Positions 1-6,554 are shown, counted from the first letter of the stretch. The stretch: 8,071 nt of DNA from Oscillospiraceae bacterium (GCA_021640185.1 JAJXDX010000005.1:1-8071); one strand, 5' to 3'. Made by a program: numbers and translations. Notes: generated from the sequence alone by a model not told the origin.

Positions 1-150
1 GGCGCTGGACGACGTCTCTATTGCCGGCTGACTTCACTCAGCCGGAGTCTGCAAATAAATTTACGCATAGATCTTGACAGTACCAATCGTGCCGACCACC
101 GCTTTGCGTTCGATCGTAAGCAGACGAAGATCTGACCGCCGCATCTCCGG
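1..150. other. Left-edge stretch with no confident gene
   Basis: No convincing coding region is visible here. On the plus strand one frame closes at a TGA at 29-31 (last residues ALDDVSIAG) and another runs open from the edge to a TGA at 133-135; either could be the tail of a gene lying left of the window. On the minus strand a 27-residue frame runs from ATG at 144 to TAA at 73-75 or nearby, with tidy codon use but no spaced ribosome binding site. A small hairpin (8-bp arms at 24-31 and 38-45, 6-nt loop) overlaps the first TGA and has no T-run after it, so it is not a clear terminator. I assign no function. Confidence 0.4.
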
Positions 151-198
151 CAGCAAAAACCGCGTATCGTCCGTATGGCCGATACGCGGTTTTTGCTG
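151..198 (-). terminator. Perfect 19-bp inverted repeat, bidirectional intrinsic terminator
   Basis: The arms at 151-169 and 180-198 are perfect reverse complements around a 10-nt loop. The GC-rich core (CCGCGTATCG) is flanked by five A on one side and five T on the other, so it reads as an intrinsic terminator on either strand. It lies about 70 nt past the stop of the MATE gene, which is transcribed towards it, and probably ends that transcript. It could also stop any plus-strand gene entering from the left edge. Confidence 0.85.
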
Positions 199-270
199 TT
201 GTGTCGGTGCTTAGATCAGCGCCAAGATGGCTCGCTTTTTCAGCATATGTCTATTAGCCAAAGGTGTATA

Positions 271-1617
271 TCAGCCTGTCTGCGCTTTATCCGTCGGCCA
301 CGATCTTCTAAGCGCCGCATAGGAGATCAGAAAATTGACGAGCCACCCGACCGGTACGGCAAGCCAGACGAAAGCGATGCCAAAACGCGGGGCGAATACC
401 AGCGCAATGAACAGGCGGATCGCAAGGTTCACCATATTGGCGATGAGAAACGGCTTCATGACCCCTAGCCCGCGAAGAACGCCGTCCGTGGCCATTTTGA
501 TCCCCATAAAGATGAAAAAGTAACCAAGCCATTTCATATAATCCCCGGCCACTTGATAGGCTAGGGCCGTTCCGTCCTTGCCAAGGAACAGCGCCGCGAT
601 CGGCTCGTGCAGGAACTCGATGACCAGAAAGGCAAGGATCGCGAAACACGCGTCCAACACCAGTGCGGCGTGGTATCCCTTTTTGATGCGCCGGATCTTG
701 CCCGCCCCAAGGTTCTGGGAAACGTATGGCGATACCGCATTGCCGATGGATACAAAGATCAGGGAAAAGACGTTCTCCACCCGCATCGTTGCCGCATAAC
801 CTGCAAGCGCCTGTGTGCCGAAGGGATTGACCACGGCCTGAACGATCATCATGCCGATCGATACGGTGGACTGCTGAAGGATTGACGGGACGGCGATCTT
901 TAGCATGGAACGTAACTCGCCACCGTCAAATCGGTCAAAGCCGCTCTTATATTTCCGCATCCGATAAAGAAAGACCGCAAGCGAAAACACGGCGGAGATT
1001 CCTTGCGCGATGAGGGTCGCCAGTGCCGCACCGAACACGCCGAGCCCAAGACCGGCCACCATCCAGAAGTCCAGAAAAATATTGAGGACAGAGGAAAAGA
1101 ACAGAAGTCCCAGCGGGATCTTTGATTCACCGATCGAATTGAACATGGTCGAGAGGATGTTGTACATGAACAAAAGAGGAAAGCCCGCAAAATAGACGCG
1201 CAGATACAACACTGCATTATCCAGAATGTCGGCCGGGGTCTGTAATAACCGCATCATCGGCCGGGAAAAGCAAAAGCCCAAGGCACCAAGGACTACGCTT
1301 AGAATGAAAAAGCTGATCATCGATGTTGACACGATCGTTTTCATTTTTCCGTAGTCTTTGGCGCCGAAATAGCGGCTCACAAGCACACCGGCACCGACAC
1401 CGGCACCCAGTGCCACACAGACGAAAACATTCGTCAGTGCTGCGCAGGCACCGACCGCGGCAAGCGCGGAATAGCCGACCAACTGACCGACGATGATCGA
1501 ATCGGCCATGTTGTATACCTGCTGAAAAAATCCGCCAAGGATCATCGGTATTGCGAATACGGTCAATGCTTTGAACGGCGTGTCGGTGATCAAATACTCA
1601 TCTTTTGAAGATCCCAT
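271..1617 (-). CDS. MATE-family multidrug/cation exporter
   Basis: This gene encodes a 448-residue polytopic inner-membrane protein of the MATE (MatE, PF01554) family, exporters that expel drugs or metabolites in exchange for H+ or Na+. The sequence is almost wholly hydrophobic and shows the family's two-fold repeat. The first half opens with FAIPMILGGFFQQVYNMADS (about 21-40) and GQLVG; the second half repeats it from about residue 238 (KIAVPSILQQ, then NPFGTQALAGYAATMRVEN). The length suits a 12-helix member. An upstream ATG at 1785 would add 56 residues, but a consensus promoter lies inside that extension, so ATG 1617 is chosen; AAGGGA sits 7 nt before it. The gene is monocistronic, between its own promoter and the terminator at 151-198. 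The substrate cannot be told from sequence. It resembles the DinF/NorM-like exporters common in Clostridia. Confidence 0.93.
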   Translation of the reverse strand: MGSSKDEYLITDTPFKALTVFAIPMILGGFFQQVYNMADSIIVGQLVGYSALAAVGACAALTNVFVCVALGAGVGAGVLVSRYFGAKDYGKMKTIVSTSMISFFILSVVLGALGFCFSRPMMRLLQTPADILDNAVLYLRVYFAGFPLLFMYNILSTMFNSIGESKIPLGLLFFSSVLNIFLDFWMVAGLGLGVFGAALATLIAQGISAVFSLAVFLYRMRKYKSGFDRFDGGELRSMLKIAVPSILQQSTVSIGMMIVQAVVNPFGTQALAGYAATMRVENVFSLIFVSIGNAVSPYVSQNLGAGKIRRIKKGYHAALVLDACFAILAFLVIEFLHEPIAALFLGKDGTALAYQVAGDYMKWLGYFFIFMGIKMATDGVLRGLGVMKPFLIANMVNLAIRLFIALVFAPRFGIAFVWLAVPVGWLVNFLISYAALRRSWPTDKAQTG

Positions 1618-1693
1618 TTTTCCATCCCTTGCAGATCGGTCCCTGCCTCCGTCAAAGACGTATCGCGGCAGATCATGAAAAACACCAAAGGAT

Positions 1694-1722
1694 ATTATAC
1701 CTGCGGCCGGGAGCGATGTCAA
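1694..1722 (-). promoter_or_regulatory. Consensus vegetative promoter for the MATE gene
   Basis: Read on the minus strand, TTGACA (1722-1717) is followed after exactly 17 bp by TATAAT (1699-1694), a perfect match to the housekeeping sigma factor consensus. Transcription should begin near 1687, leaving a leader of about 70 nt before the ATG at 1617. Its position shows that the longer reading frame starting at 1785 is not the real protein. Confidence 0.9.
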
Positions 1723-1968
1723 TATCACGGCACGCATCCTGCCGGGGAATCGGCACGAATATGCCCGACAGCATCCGGAAAGCATACGGAACTATTTCTC
1801 CGGCCCCTGTCTTGTCGAAAAACGCTGCGAATGTTTCCTTTTCACTATGCTGTTTTCGGTTCTGCGAGGTGTTCGACGGTGACATCTTGGCGGGTATCCG
1901 CCTTGTCCTGCGCATTTTTCGTTGCAAGCGGACGCTGGCAACGAAAAGTTCCTTTTCACCAAACGGTG
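1723..1968. other. Non-coding stretch with hairpins and short repeats
   Basis: Long open frames cross this stretch on both strands, but none resembles a known protein and they overlap each other, so I treat it as non-coding. It holds a small hairpin at 1889-1902 (GGCGG, GTAT, CCGCC), a larger one at 1916-1947 (listed separately), and a direct repeat of TTCCTTTTCAC at 1835-1845 and 1949-1959. The word TATGCTGTT also occurs twice, at 1846-1854 and 1992-2000. It may be decayed sequence left by loss of an older gene. Confidence 0.5.
1916..1947. repeat. 10-bp inverted repeat forming a stem-loop
   Basis: TTTTCGTTGC (1916-1925) pairs perfectly with GCAACGAAAA (1938-1947). The 12-nt interior contains a further AGCG/CGCT pair, so almost the whole element is palindromic. 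The T-run is on the 5' arm and the A-run on the 3' arm, the reverse of an intrinsic terminator, so termination is not the likely role. It could be a protein-binding palindrome, a structured RNA, or the trace of a small repeat element. No second copy occurs in the window. Confidence 0.6.
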
Positions 1969-1997
1969 TTGAGAAAACGATCGGTTTATGGTATGCT
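1969..1997 (+). promoter_or_regulatory. Probable promoter of the XRE HTH remnant
   Basis: TTGAGA (1969-1974) is separated by 17 bp from TATGCT (1992-1997), which is preceded by TGG, giving an extended -10. The predicted start of transcription is near 2004, about 34 nt before the first in-frame start-like codon of the HTH frame. The -10 box is imperfect (4 of 6). Confidence 0.5.
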
Positions 1998-2037
1998 GTT
2001 GTTGATCTTCTGGAAAGAGATCTGTTCTTTAAGCAAG

Positions 2038-2184
2038 TTGATCCGGATCGTGCGTAAGAAAGCCCTGCTGTCGCAGGAGGATCTCGCAAAAGCGCTGGAT
2101 GTATCCGTTGGAACGATAAACCGTTGGGGAAACAACATCTCCTTTGATAAGAACGAAGCGACGTGGATCGCCCGGAAGGAGTAA
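2038..2184 (+). pseudogene. Truncated XRE/Cro-type helix-turn-helix remnant
   Basis: The frame from TTG 2038 to the stop at 2182-2184 encodes 48 residues that read as most of an XRE helix-turn-helix: LIRIVRKKALLSQEDLAKAL is helix 1 and 2, DVSVGTINRW the recognition helix, then the usual short tail. The family's typical motif after NRW is E-N-G; here it is G-N-N, and the domain stops inside its last helix. No good ribosome binding site precedes TTG 2038; an in-frame ATG at 1993 lies inside the -10 box and is unlikely to start translation if that promoter is used. Domains like this usually either regulate a neighbour or form the N-terminus of larger proteins such as DNA methylases. I infer a remnant whose 3' part was lost where the convergent helicase gene now ends, 26 nt away. 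A functional mini-regulator is less likely but possible. Confidence 0.55.
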
Positions 2185-2210
2185 ATAACATTTGCGCCTT
2201 GATCGGCGGA

Positions 2211-5054
2211 TCACGTGCCCCGTTCCCTTTTATTTCCGCTCTCTAACGGCAACATATTGGTGCACTTTCTTTCTTCGTTGAAATAGTTAGTACAGCCATA
2301 GAATATGTCGCCGTTCTTTGGATTTTTCTTGACGATCAAATAACCGTCCGCGCATTTGGAGCACTTCAAAATATCGTGCATATGCACCCGGTCGTTGGTC
2401 ATAAAATCGCAAAGCTCTGCCTCATTCGTGCATATCCAAAGGTTCAAGCCGTAGTTTTTATTGAACTCGTATTTCAGCGGGAACCCGCATACGGGGCAAC
2501 GCAGGGAAAACAGATCCACCACTTGCATATTGAGCTCGTCGTTATGAGGGATATCGTGATCCTTGATCAGCTCCACAAGAAATCTGGATGGTCTGTTTTT
2601 TGGCGCGGCGATATATACCCTGTTTTTCGTCCGTGTCATCGCAACGTAAAACAGCCGCCGTTCTTCGGCAAAAGGCATACTGTTATCCTCGTAGGTGACC
2701 AGTTTGATGATGGGATCGTCTTCGATCTGACAGGGGAACCCGAATTTCCCTTCAAACATATTGATCAGGATCACATTGTCGTAGCCAAGGCCCTTGGAAC
2801 TGTGCGCTGTCATGAACGATAGCTTTGCGTTTGGGTACTTTTCGCTTCCGATCGCACCGCCCGGGCGCTCGCTGAACCTTCCGGTCCGGTATAGCTTGTA
2901 CATATCATAGTTGTACCGGCCGATCAGCAGGATCGAGCTTTGTTCGCCATACGCGGATATGATCTCACCGATGATGCGCTCGACCGTGTTTGCCAGTTGT
3001 TCCATGGGTTTGATGCTGTCATCGAAAACTTCGATAACGATCGGATCTTTCAGATGTTTCGGAGAGATCAACTGCTTTCGGATCTGCGAAGAGTTTTTCT
3101 GTACAAAGCCACCGGCGATATCGATCAGTTCCTGTGAATTGCGGTAAGTATGCGTGATCTTCAGTTCCGTTCCCGCCCCCATAAGCTCCAAAAACCGTGT
3201 GAATAGGGTGATATCGGAGCCGGAAAACGCATAGATCGATTGCCAGTCATCGCCCACGGCAACGACCTTCGCCTGAGTGATCTGGGATAGCCTTTTCGTC
3301 AGATCGAACCTTTGTCTGGCGATATCCTGAAACTCGTCGATAATGATGTACTTGTATGGAAGTGTGATGTTCTGGCGTTCGATCTCCTGCAGATAGAAGT
3401 GTGCGTCATTGATCATGTCGGCAAAGTCTATCTGGTTGCGCTGCTTCAGCACAGACTGATAGTGGTGATAGACCTGCTCGGCGATACCCAGAAAGAGCAA
3501 AGTTCTGGGGTTGTCGGTCCTTTCCCGCAAAACGGAGAAGCCGCCGCTGTCATAGCCGGCCGTCTTGTATTGCTCGATAAACTTCATCATAAAGATGATC
3601 AGCTTATAGATATACTTATCTTTTCCGGTCTCTACGATCTTCTTATAGACTTCCTCCATGGGGCGGGGTTTTAGGATAAAGCCGTCCTTCTCCAGAGCTT
3701 CTTTCAGATGATCCAGAAGTGGACGTCGATCCGTATAAAATGACCATGTTTCCAGTAATGTCGTTTTATTCGCCTGATGAAGGCGTCGTTTGTCGCTGAT
3801 CGCATGACGATAGCGCTGCCTCTGCTGCGGTGTAAATAGATCGTTATAACCGCTCTCGCTAAGTGCATAATGCTCCAGCCATGCGCTGTGCTCGCCTTGT
3901 GAAATATAAAAATCGGGCGTGTATTTCTTGTTGCGGGAGGGCGACCCAAAGGGGTACACCCGTTCATACTCATAGTCCAAACCGTTCAGGTAAAGAAAAT
4001 TGGCGATCTGCACCTCCTGCATGGAACGCAGATATTCTCCGGTTATGGTCCGGGTCTTTTTCGTGCGCTGCTGCTCGACTTTTTTGACGTATTCGCCCAG
4101 CCCGCTTTTTAGCGTTTCAAAATCCTGTGCCGCTTTGTAAAGATGGTACTGATCCAGATCTTTGAATTTGAAAACATCCTCGGGCAGATCGAAATAATAC
4201 CCCAAAAACAAAACCAGATCGCGTATGAGCTGTTTGTTGTGAAAGATCGACTTTTCCAGCATATCAAAAATGATCTGCTGGGAAGAAAAATTGATCTCGG
4301 GCGGTTCTGCCGAAAATTGCTTGACGATCTCATACGCAAAGGCATGGAAGGTGCAGATCTTTGCCGGTATGCCAAGCCCTTTGTTGATCCGGTCGCGTAG
4401 TTCCCCGATCGCCTTATTGGTGTAGGAGATCACGATGATCCCGCTGGGATCGATATTCTTTTTCTCCACCAGATACTTGACCTTTGCCGCCATGGTCGTG
4501 GTTTTCCCTGCGCCGGCACCGGCGACCAATAGGCAGTAGTCATCATCGGTGATCACCGCGCGGCGCTGTTCTTCGTCAAGCTGGATGTTGGGATCGATCT
4601 GCTTTAAGATACCATCAAAATACGCCTTATCCCGTTTTAAGATCCGTTCTACATATGCCGAGTTATGCGTCGTGATATCCGCATCCAACGTTTCCATCCG
4701 GCGCAAAAAACGGCGCAGCAGATCCGTATCGATCCGTATTTCTGCCGCGTGATCGCAAACATATCGGAAAATGAGCTTGTTCTTTAGGCTTTCTTCGTAT
4801 TTTCCGTAGGTATCCCGCAGCTTTTGTGTATCTCTGTGTGAGATATAATGCTCTGCCGAAAATAGCCGGGTATGATCTCGTTCAAAAGAGATCAGGACGT
4901 TTTGCAGGTTTTTGACGTCCGGTCCGATCTCGTTCGGGCGAGGCTCATTTTTGCCCAAGGAGAAAAAATATGACGCGGGAAGTCCGCAGTGAGGGCATTT
5001 TTCCGCTTTGTCGGAGATCTGGCCCCCGCACTCCGGGCAACGGATCAAAGCCAT
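2211..5054 (-). CDS. UvrD/helicase IV-like ATP-dependent DNA helicase with zinc ribbons and nuclease-like insertion
   Basis: This 947-residue superfamily 1 helicase should unwind DNA using ATP in the cytoplasm. Residues 6-23 form a CxxC-10-CxxC zinc ribbon. The motor is complete: Walker A GAGAGKTT with K184, motif Ia (SYTNKA), TFHAFAYE, motif II DEFQD with D573/E574, motif III (GDDWQSIYAFSG), THTYRNS, motif V (TAHSSKGLGYDNVILI) and motif VI (FYVAMTRTKNRVY). Between Ib and II is an insertion with E347 (EVQIANFLYLNG), D381 (YTPDFYI) and E394 (WLEHYAL), resembling a PD-(D/E)xK core with His in the Lys position. The C-terminus has two topoisomerase-type zinc fingers: C853, C856, C875, C882 and C898, C901, C921, C931. 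The layout resembles helicase-IV-like proteins, but with more zinc modules than E. coli HelD. AGGA lies 6 nt before ATG 5054. It follows the small HTH gene by 37 nt, so the two are probably one operon. A role in repair or defence is inference. Its GC is lower than that of the genes to its right. Confidence 0.9.
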   Translation of the reverse strand: MALIRCPECGGQISDKAEKCPHCGLPASYFFSLGKNEPRPNEIGPDVKNLQNVLISFERDHTRLFSAEHYISHRDTQKLRDTYGKYEESLKNKLIFRYVCDHAAEIRIDTDLLRRFLRRMETLDADITTHNSAYVERILKRDKAYFDGILKQIDPNIQLDEEQRRAVITDDDYCLLVAGAGAGKTTTMAAKVKYLVEKKNIDPSGIIVISYTNKAIGELRDRINKGLGIPAKICTFHAFAYEIVKQFSAEPPEINFSSQQIIFDMLEKSIFHNKQLIRDLVLFLGYYFDLPEDVFKFKDLDQYHLYKAAQDFETLKSGLGEYVKKVEQQRTKKTRTITGEYLRSMQEVQIANFLYLNGLDYEYERVYPFGSPSRNKKYTPDFYISQGEHSAWLEHYALSESGYNDLFTPQQRQRYRHAISDKRRLHQANKTTLLETWSFYTDRRPLLDHLKEALEKDGFILKPRPMEEVYKKIVETGKDKYIYKLIIFMMKFIEQYKTAGYDSGGFSVLRERTDNPRTLLFLGIAEQVYHHYQSVLKQRNQIDFADMINDAHFYLQEIERQNITLPYKYIIIDEFQDIARQRFDLTKRLSQITQAKVVAVGDDWQSIYAFSGSDITLFTRFLELMGAGTELKITHTYRNSQELIDIAGGFVQKNSSQIRKQLISPKHLKDPIVIEVFDDSIKPMEQLANTVERIIGEIISAYGEQSSILLIGRYNYDMYKLYRTGRFSERPGGAIGSEKYPNAKLSFMTAHSSKGLGYDNVILINMFEGKFGFPCQIEDDPIIKLVTYEDNSMPFAEERRLFYVAMTRTKNRVYIAAPKNRPSRFLVELIKDHDIPHNDELNMQVVDLFSLRCPVCGFPLKYEFNKNYGLNLWICTNEAELCDFMTNDRVHMHDILKCSKCADGYLIVKKNPKNGDIFYGCTNYFNEERKCTNMLPLESGNKRERGT

Positions 5055-5091
5055 ATCCTTTCCTCTCCTTTGGTCATATCAAGAAACGAGC

Positions 5092-5217
5092 TTATGCGTC
5101 GAACCCCAATTTTTTCAACCGGCTTCGCACAGCCGATGTGTTGCGCTTCAGCGCATAGGCGATCTCGCTGGCCGGGATAGGTTTCTCCGAATAGGCGAAC
5201 TTTTCTCTTTTCTCCAT
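5092..5217 (-). CDS. Small helix-turn-helix (Myb/SANT-like) protein
   Basis: This is a 41-residue protein from ATG 5217, first gene of the helicase operon. Its C-terminal part, ASEIAYALKRNTSAVRSRLK, then KLGF, matches the second and third helices of Myb/SANT-like and sigma-region-4-like DNA-binding modules (pattern: EIA..LgR...AVrsRLkkLG). GGAG lies 6 nt before ATG 5217. The same frame is open upstream to an ATG at 5442, but that ATG lies inside a terminator hairpin and upstream of the operon promoter, so it cannot be the start. Codons from about 5316 to 5217 look coding (GTG, CTG, CCG, AAG), so a longer product from a GTG (for example at 5316 or 5286) remains possible, although neither has a ribosome binding site. 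Related modules are often fused to nucleases or helicases; here it stands alone and may guide or control the helicase. That role is inference. Confidence 0.6.
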   Translation of the reverse strand: MEKREKFAYSEKPIPASEIAYALKRNTSAVRSRLKKLGFDA

Positions 5218-5362
5218 CGGGATCTCCAGCGGCGGCTTCTTCGGCTTGCCGCCAGCTGTCGGTCTTGTCCCGCCGTTTTCGATCACTTGCCGCAGCACAT
5301 CGGATACGAACGGCACGTTACGGACACTTGGACGCTGTTCCGTTTTTTCGCTGTTTGCCTTT

Positions 5363-5391
5363 ATTGTATCGGCCAAACGTGATCGTGTCAA
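5363..5391 (-). promoter_or_regulatory. Promoter of the small-HTH/helicase operon
   Basis: On the minus strand, a perfect TTGACA (5391-5386) and TACAAT (5368-5363, 5 of 6) are 17 bp apart. Transcription should start near 5356, giving a leader of about 140 nt if translation begins at ATG 5217. It lies just downstream of the AraC terminator, so the operon is transcribed independently of AraC. Confidence 0.85.
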
Positions 5392-5424
5392 TACTTTTTC
5401 AAAGAACGCTTGCCTGCGCATCAA

Positions 5425-5459
5425 AAAAACGACGATCCTCATCGAGGATCGTCGTTTTT
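5425..5459 (-). terminator. Intrinsic terminator of the AraC-family gene
   Basis: Sixteen-bp perfect arms at 5425-5440 and 5444-5459 enclose a 3-nt loop. Read on the minus strand the stem is followed by a run of seven T (5429-5423). It lies 36 nt past the AraC stop codon and directly before the helicase operon promoter, insulating the two units. The A/T runs on both sides would also let it work in the other direction. Confidence 0.9.
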
Positions 5460-5494
5460 CTTTCGTTCCCTTCTCTCTTGCCGCACCGTCGGCC

Positions 5495-6370
5495 TCACTT
5501 TTGCCCGTCGCGCCACCGGCCGGGGCTGACGCCCATGCGGCGGCGGAACACTACCGACAGATAGCTCGCATCGGTAAAACCGGTGTGCGCGGCGATCTCC
5601 GATAAGGAAAGCGCTGTGGTGCGCAGTAGCTCTTTGGCCTGCTCCAGACGCATCTGGCTCAGGTATTCCATCACGCCGCAGCCCGTCTCTTCCCTGAACA
5701 GCCGCTTGATGCTGGATAGGGAATAGGGGAACTGCGCGGCCAGATCCGGCAGCCGCACTGGCTCGCTCATGTGCGTTTGCAGATAGCGGATCACGTCCGA
5801 CACCAGCGTTTCGCGCGATAGCTGCTGCTCGTACGAGCCGACGCGCTGCTGCCGCGCCGTGGTGTGCGCCTGCATAAGCGACAGCAGCAGCAGCTCGATC
5901 GTGTCCTGCATACACTGGCACTGCAGCTCCGTCGCGTCCGGCGACGGATCCATCCTCCCGTCCCGTGCGATCTCCAGCGGCGTTTTGGGCAAAAACAGCT
6001 TCCCGCCCAGCGCCGCGATGTCATACAGCAGCTGTCGCTGCCGCCCGGATACCGAAAAGATCCGGTTCTGGAAACGGCGCATGGCCTCGCCCGTGCAGGA
6101 GAAGCACAGGATGATCGCGGCCGCCTCGCCGTGGTACGGGCGCAGACAGTGGAACTCGTGCGGCTTGTGGCACACCATCTCGCCGCTGTGCAGTACATAG
6201 GTCATGTCGTCCGCCGTGACCGTGATGCTCCCGCTTTGTACATATACGAACTCCCACCCCGGATGGCTCTCGCCGTCATAGCGGAAATCCGGCGAGAACG
6301 TCCAGTAGAACGCACTGATCAGGTGGGTGACGCATAGGCTGCGCGTCAGCAAAAGGCCGTTTTGCTCCAT
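5495..6370 (-). CDS. AraC/XylS-family transcriptional regulator
   Basis: This gene encodes a one-component regulator of 291 residues. The N-terminal half (about 25-100) looks like the AraC cupin-type ligand pocket: HPGWEFVYVQSG, then HSGEMVCHKPHEFHCLRP, a pattern typical of sugar-sensing members. The C-terminal hundred residues hold two helix-turn-helix motifs: LPDLAAQFPYSLSSIKRLFR (about 207-226) and LSEIAAHTGFTDASYLSVVF (about 256-275), ending with the family signature RRRMGVSPGRWR. The start at ATG 6370 is preferred because GGAG lies 10 nt before it; ATG 6379, three codons earlier, would leave only 1 nt. Transcription comes from the promoter at 6436-6464 and ends at the hairpin at 5425-5459. 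It is divergent from the PIG-L/NagB-like operon, which it probably controls, and it may also regulate itself. The inducer is unknown; an amino sugar or related carbohydrate is a reasonable guess from the neighbours. Confidence 0.92.
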   Translation of the reverse strand: MEQNGLLLTRSLCVTHLISAFYWTFSPDFRYDGESHPGWEFVYVQSGSITVTADDMTYVLHSGEMVCHKPHEFHCLRPYHGEAAAIILCFSCTGEAMRRFQNRIFSVSGRQRQLLYDIAALGGKLFLPKTPLEIARDGRMDPSPDATELQCQCMQDTIELLLLSLMQAHTTARQQRVGSYEQQLSRETLVSDVIRYLQTHMSEPVRLPDLAAQFPYSLSSIKRLFREETGCGVMEYLSQMRLEQAKELLRTTALSLSEIAAHTGFTDASYLSVVFRRRMGVSPGRWRDGQK

Positions 6371-6383
6371 GCCGGTCATGCTC

Positions 6384-6452
6384 CTTTTTTGTTTTGTTAT
6401 CAGATCGCGATCACCATAGAATGATCGATGGTCTGATAATACAACAAAAAGA
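6384..6452. repeat. Imperfect inverted repeat over the AraC promoter/leader
   Basis: Arms of 21 nt at 6384-6404 and 6432-6452 match at 17 of 21 positions when one is reverse-complemented; the inner eight (TTATCAGA at 6397-6404 and TCTGATAA at 6432-6439) are perfect. The 27-nt spacer contains the 10-bp palindrome GATCGCGATC starting at 6403. The right arm covers the AraC -10 box and the left arm the ribosome binding site region. It may be an operator bound by a dimer, or an effect of the AT-rich leader. Confidence 0.55.
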
Positions 6453-6464
6453 TCCGATCGTCAA
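6436..6464 (-). promoter_or_regulatory. Promoter of the AraC-family gene
   Basis: On the minus strand TTGACG (6464-6459) and TATTAT (6441-6436) are 17 bp apart, each 5 of 6 to consensus. The transcript should start near 6429, giving a leader of roughly 60 nt. Confidence 0.8.
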
Positions 6465-6493
6465 TGGTCGATCTGCACGAAAAGCAGTATACT
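6465..6493 (+). promoter_or_regulatory. Weak, probably activator-dependent promoter of the PIG-L/NagB-like operon
   Basis: TATACT (6488-6493, 5 of 6) is a good -10 box, but the hexamer 17 bp upstream, TGGTCG (6465-6470), barely resembles TTGACA. A good -10 with a poor -35 is typical of promoters that need an activator, which fits the divergent AraC gene. Its -35 position touches the AraC -35. ATGGTC occurs at 6464-6469 and again at 6428-6433, a possible half-site repeat. Confidence 0.45.
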
Positions 6494-6542
6494 TGGTGAT
6501 GAAAACCGTTGGTAAACAGCGGATATCCCGAATATGGAACAC

Positions 6543-6549
6543 GGAGGGG
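6543..6549 (+). promoter_or_regulatory. Ribosome binding site deciding the PIG-L start
   Basis: GGAGGGG lies 5 nt before ATG 6555. An in-frame ATG at 6534 lies upstream of this site and would make the site part of the coding sequence (residues MEHGGAL), so 6555 is the better start. Confidence 0.85.
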
Positions 6550-6554
6550 CTTTG

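Noticed and set aside
24..45. Hairpin near the left edge as a terminator
   Set aside because: The 8-bp stem is GC-rich, but no T-run follows on either strand.
74..79. Plus-strand TTGACA as a possible promoter
   Set aside because: There is no -10-like hexamer 16-18 bp downstream (the position reads CACCGC), and a terminator follows at 151-198.
73..144. 27-residue minus-strand frame MRRSDLRLL...
   Set aside because: Codon use is tidy, but it lies directly behind the MATE terminator, GGAG touches the ATG with no spacing, and no family is recognisable. It is mentioned only in the left-edge entry.
1605..2191. Overlapping open frames on both strands (150-172 codons) across the MATE/helicase intergenic region
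   Set aside because: They overlap each other, the MATE promoter and hairpins, and lack family-like sequence except for the C-terminal XRE segment, which is reported on its own.
2197..2212. Small palindrome TGATC-CGCC-GATCA as a helicase terminator
   Set aside because: The stem is only 5 bp and no T-run follows on the minus strand, so termination there is unlikely.
6534..6554. Upstream ATG at 6534 as the PIG-L start
   Set aside because: The strong ribosome binding site at 6543-6549 would lie inside the coding sequence, and the family's N-terminus normally begins only a few residues before HPDD.
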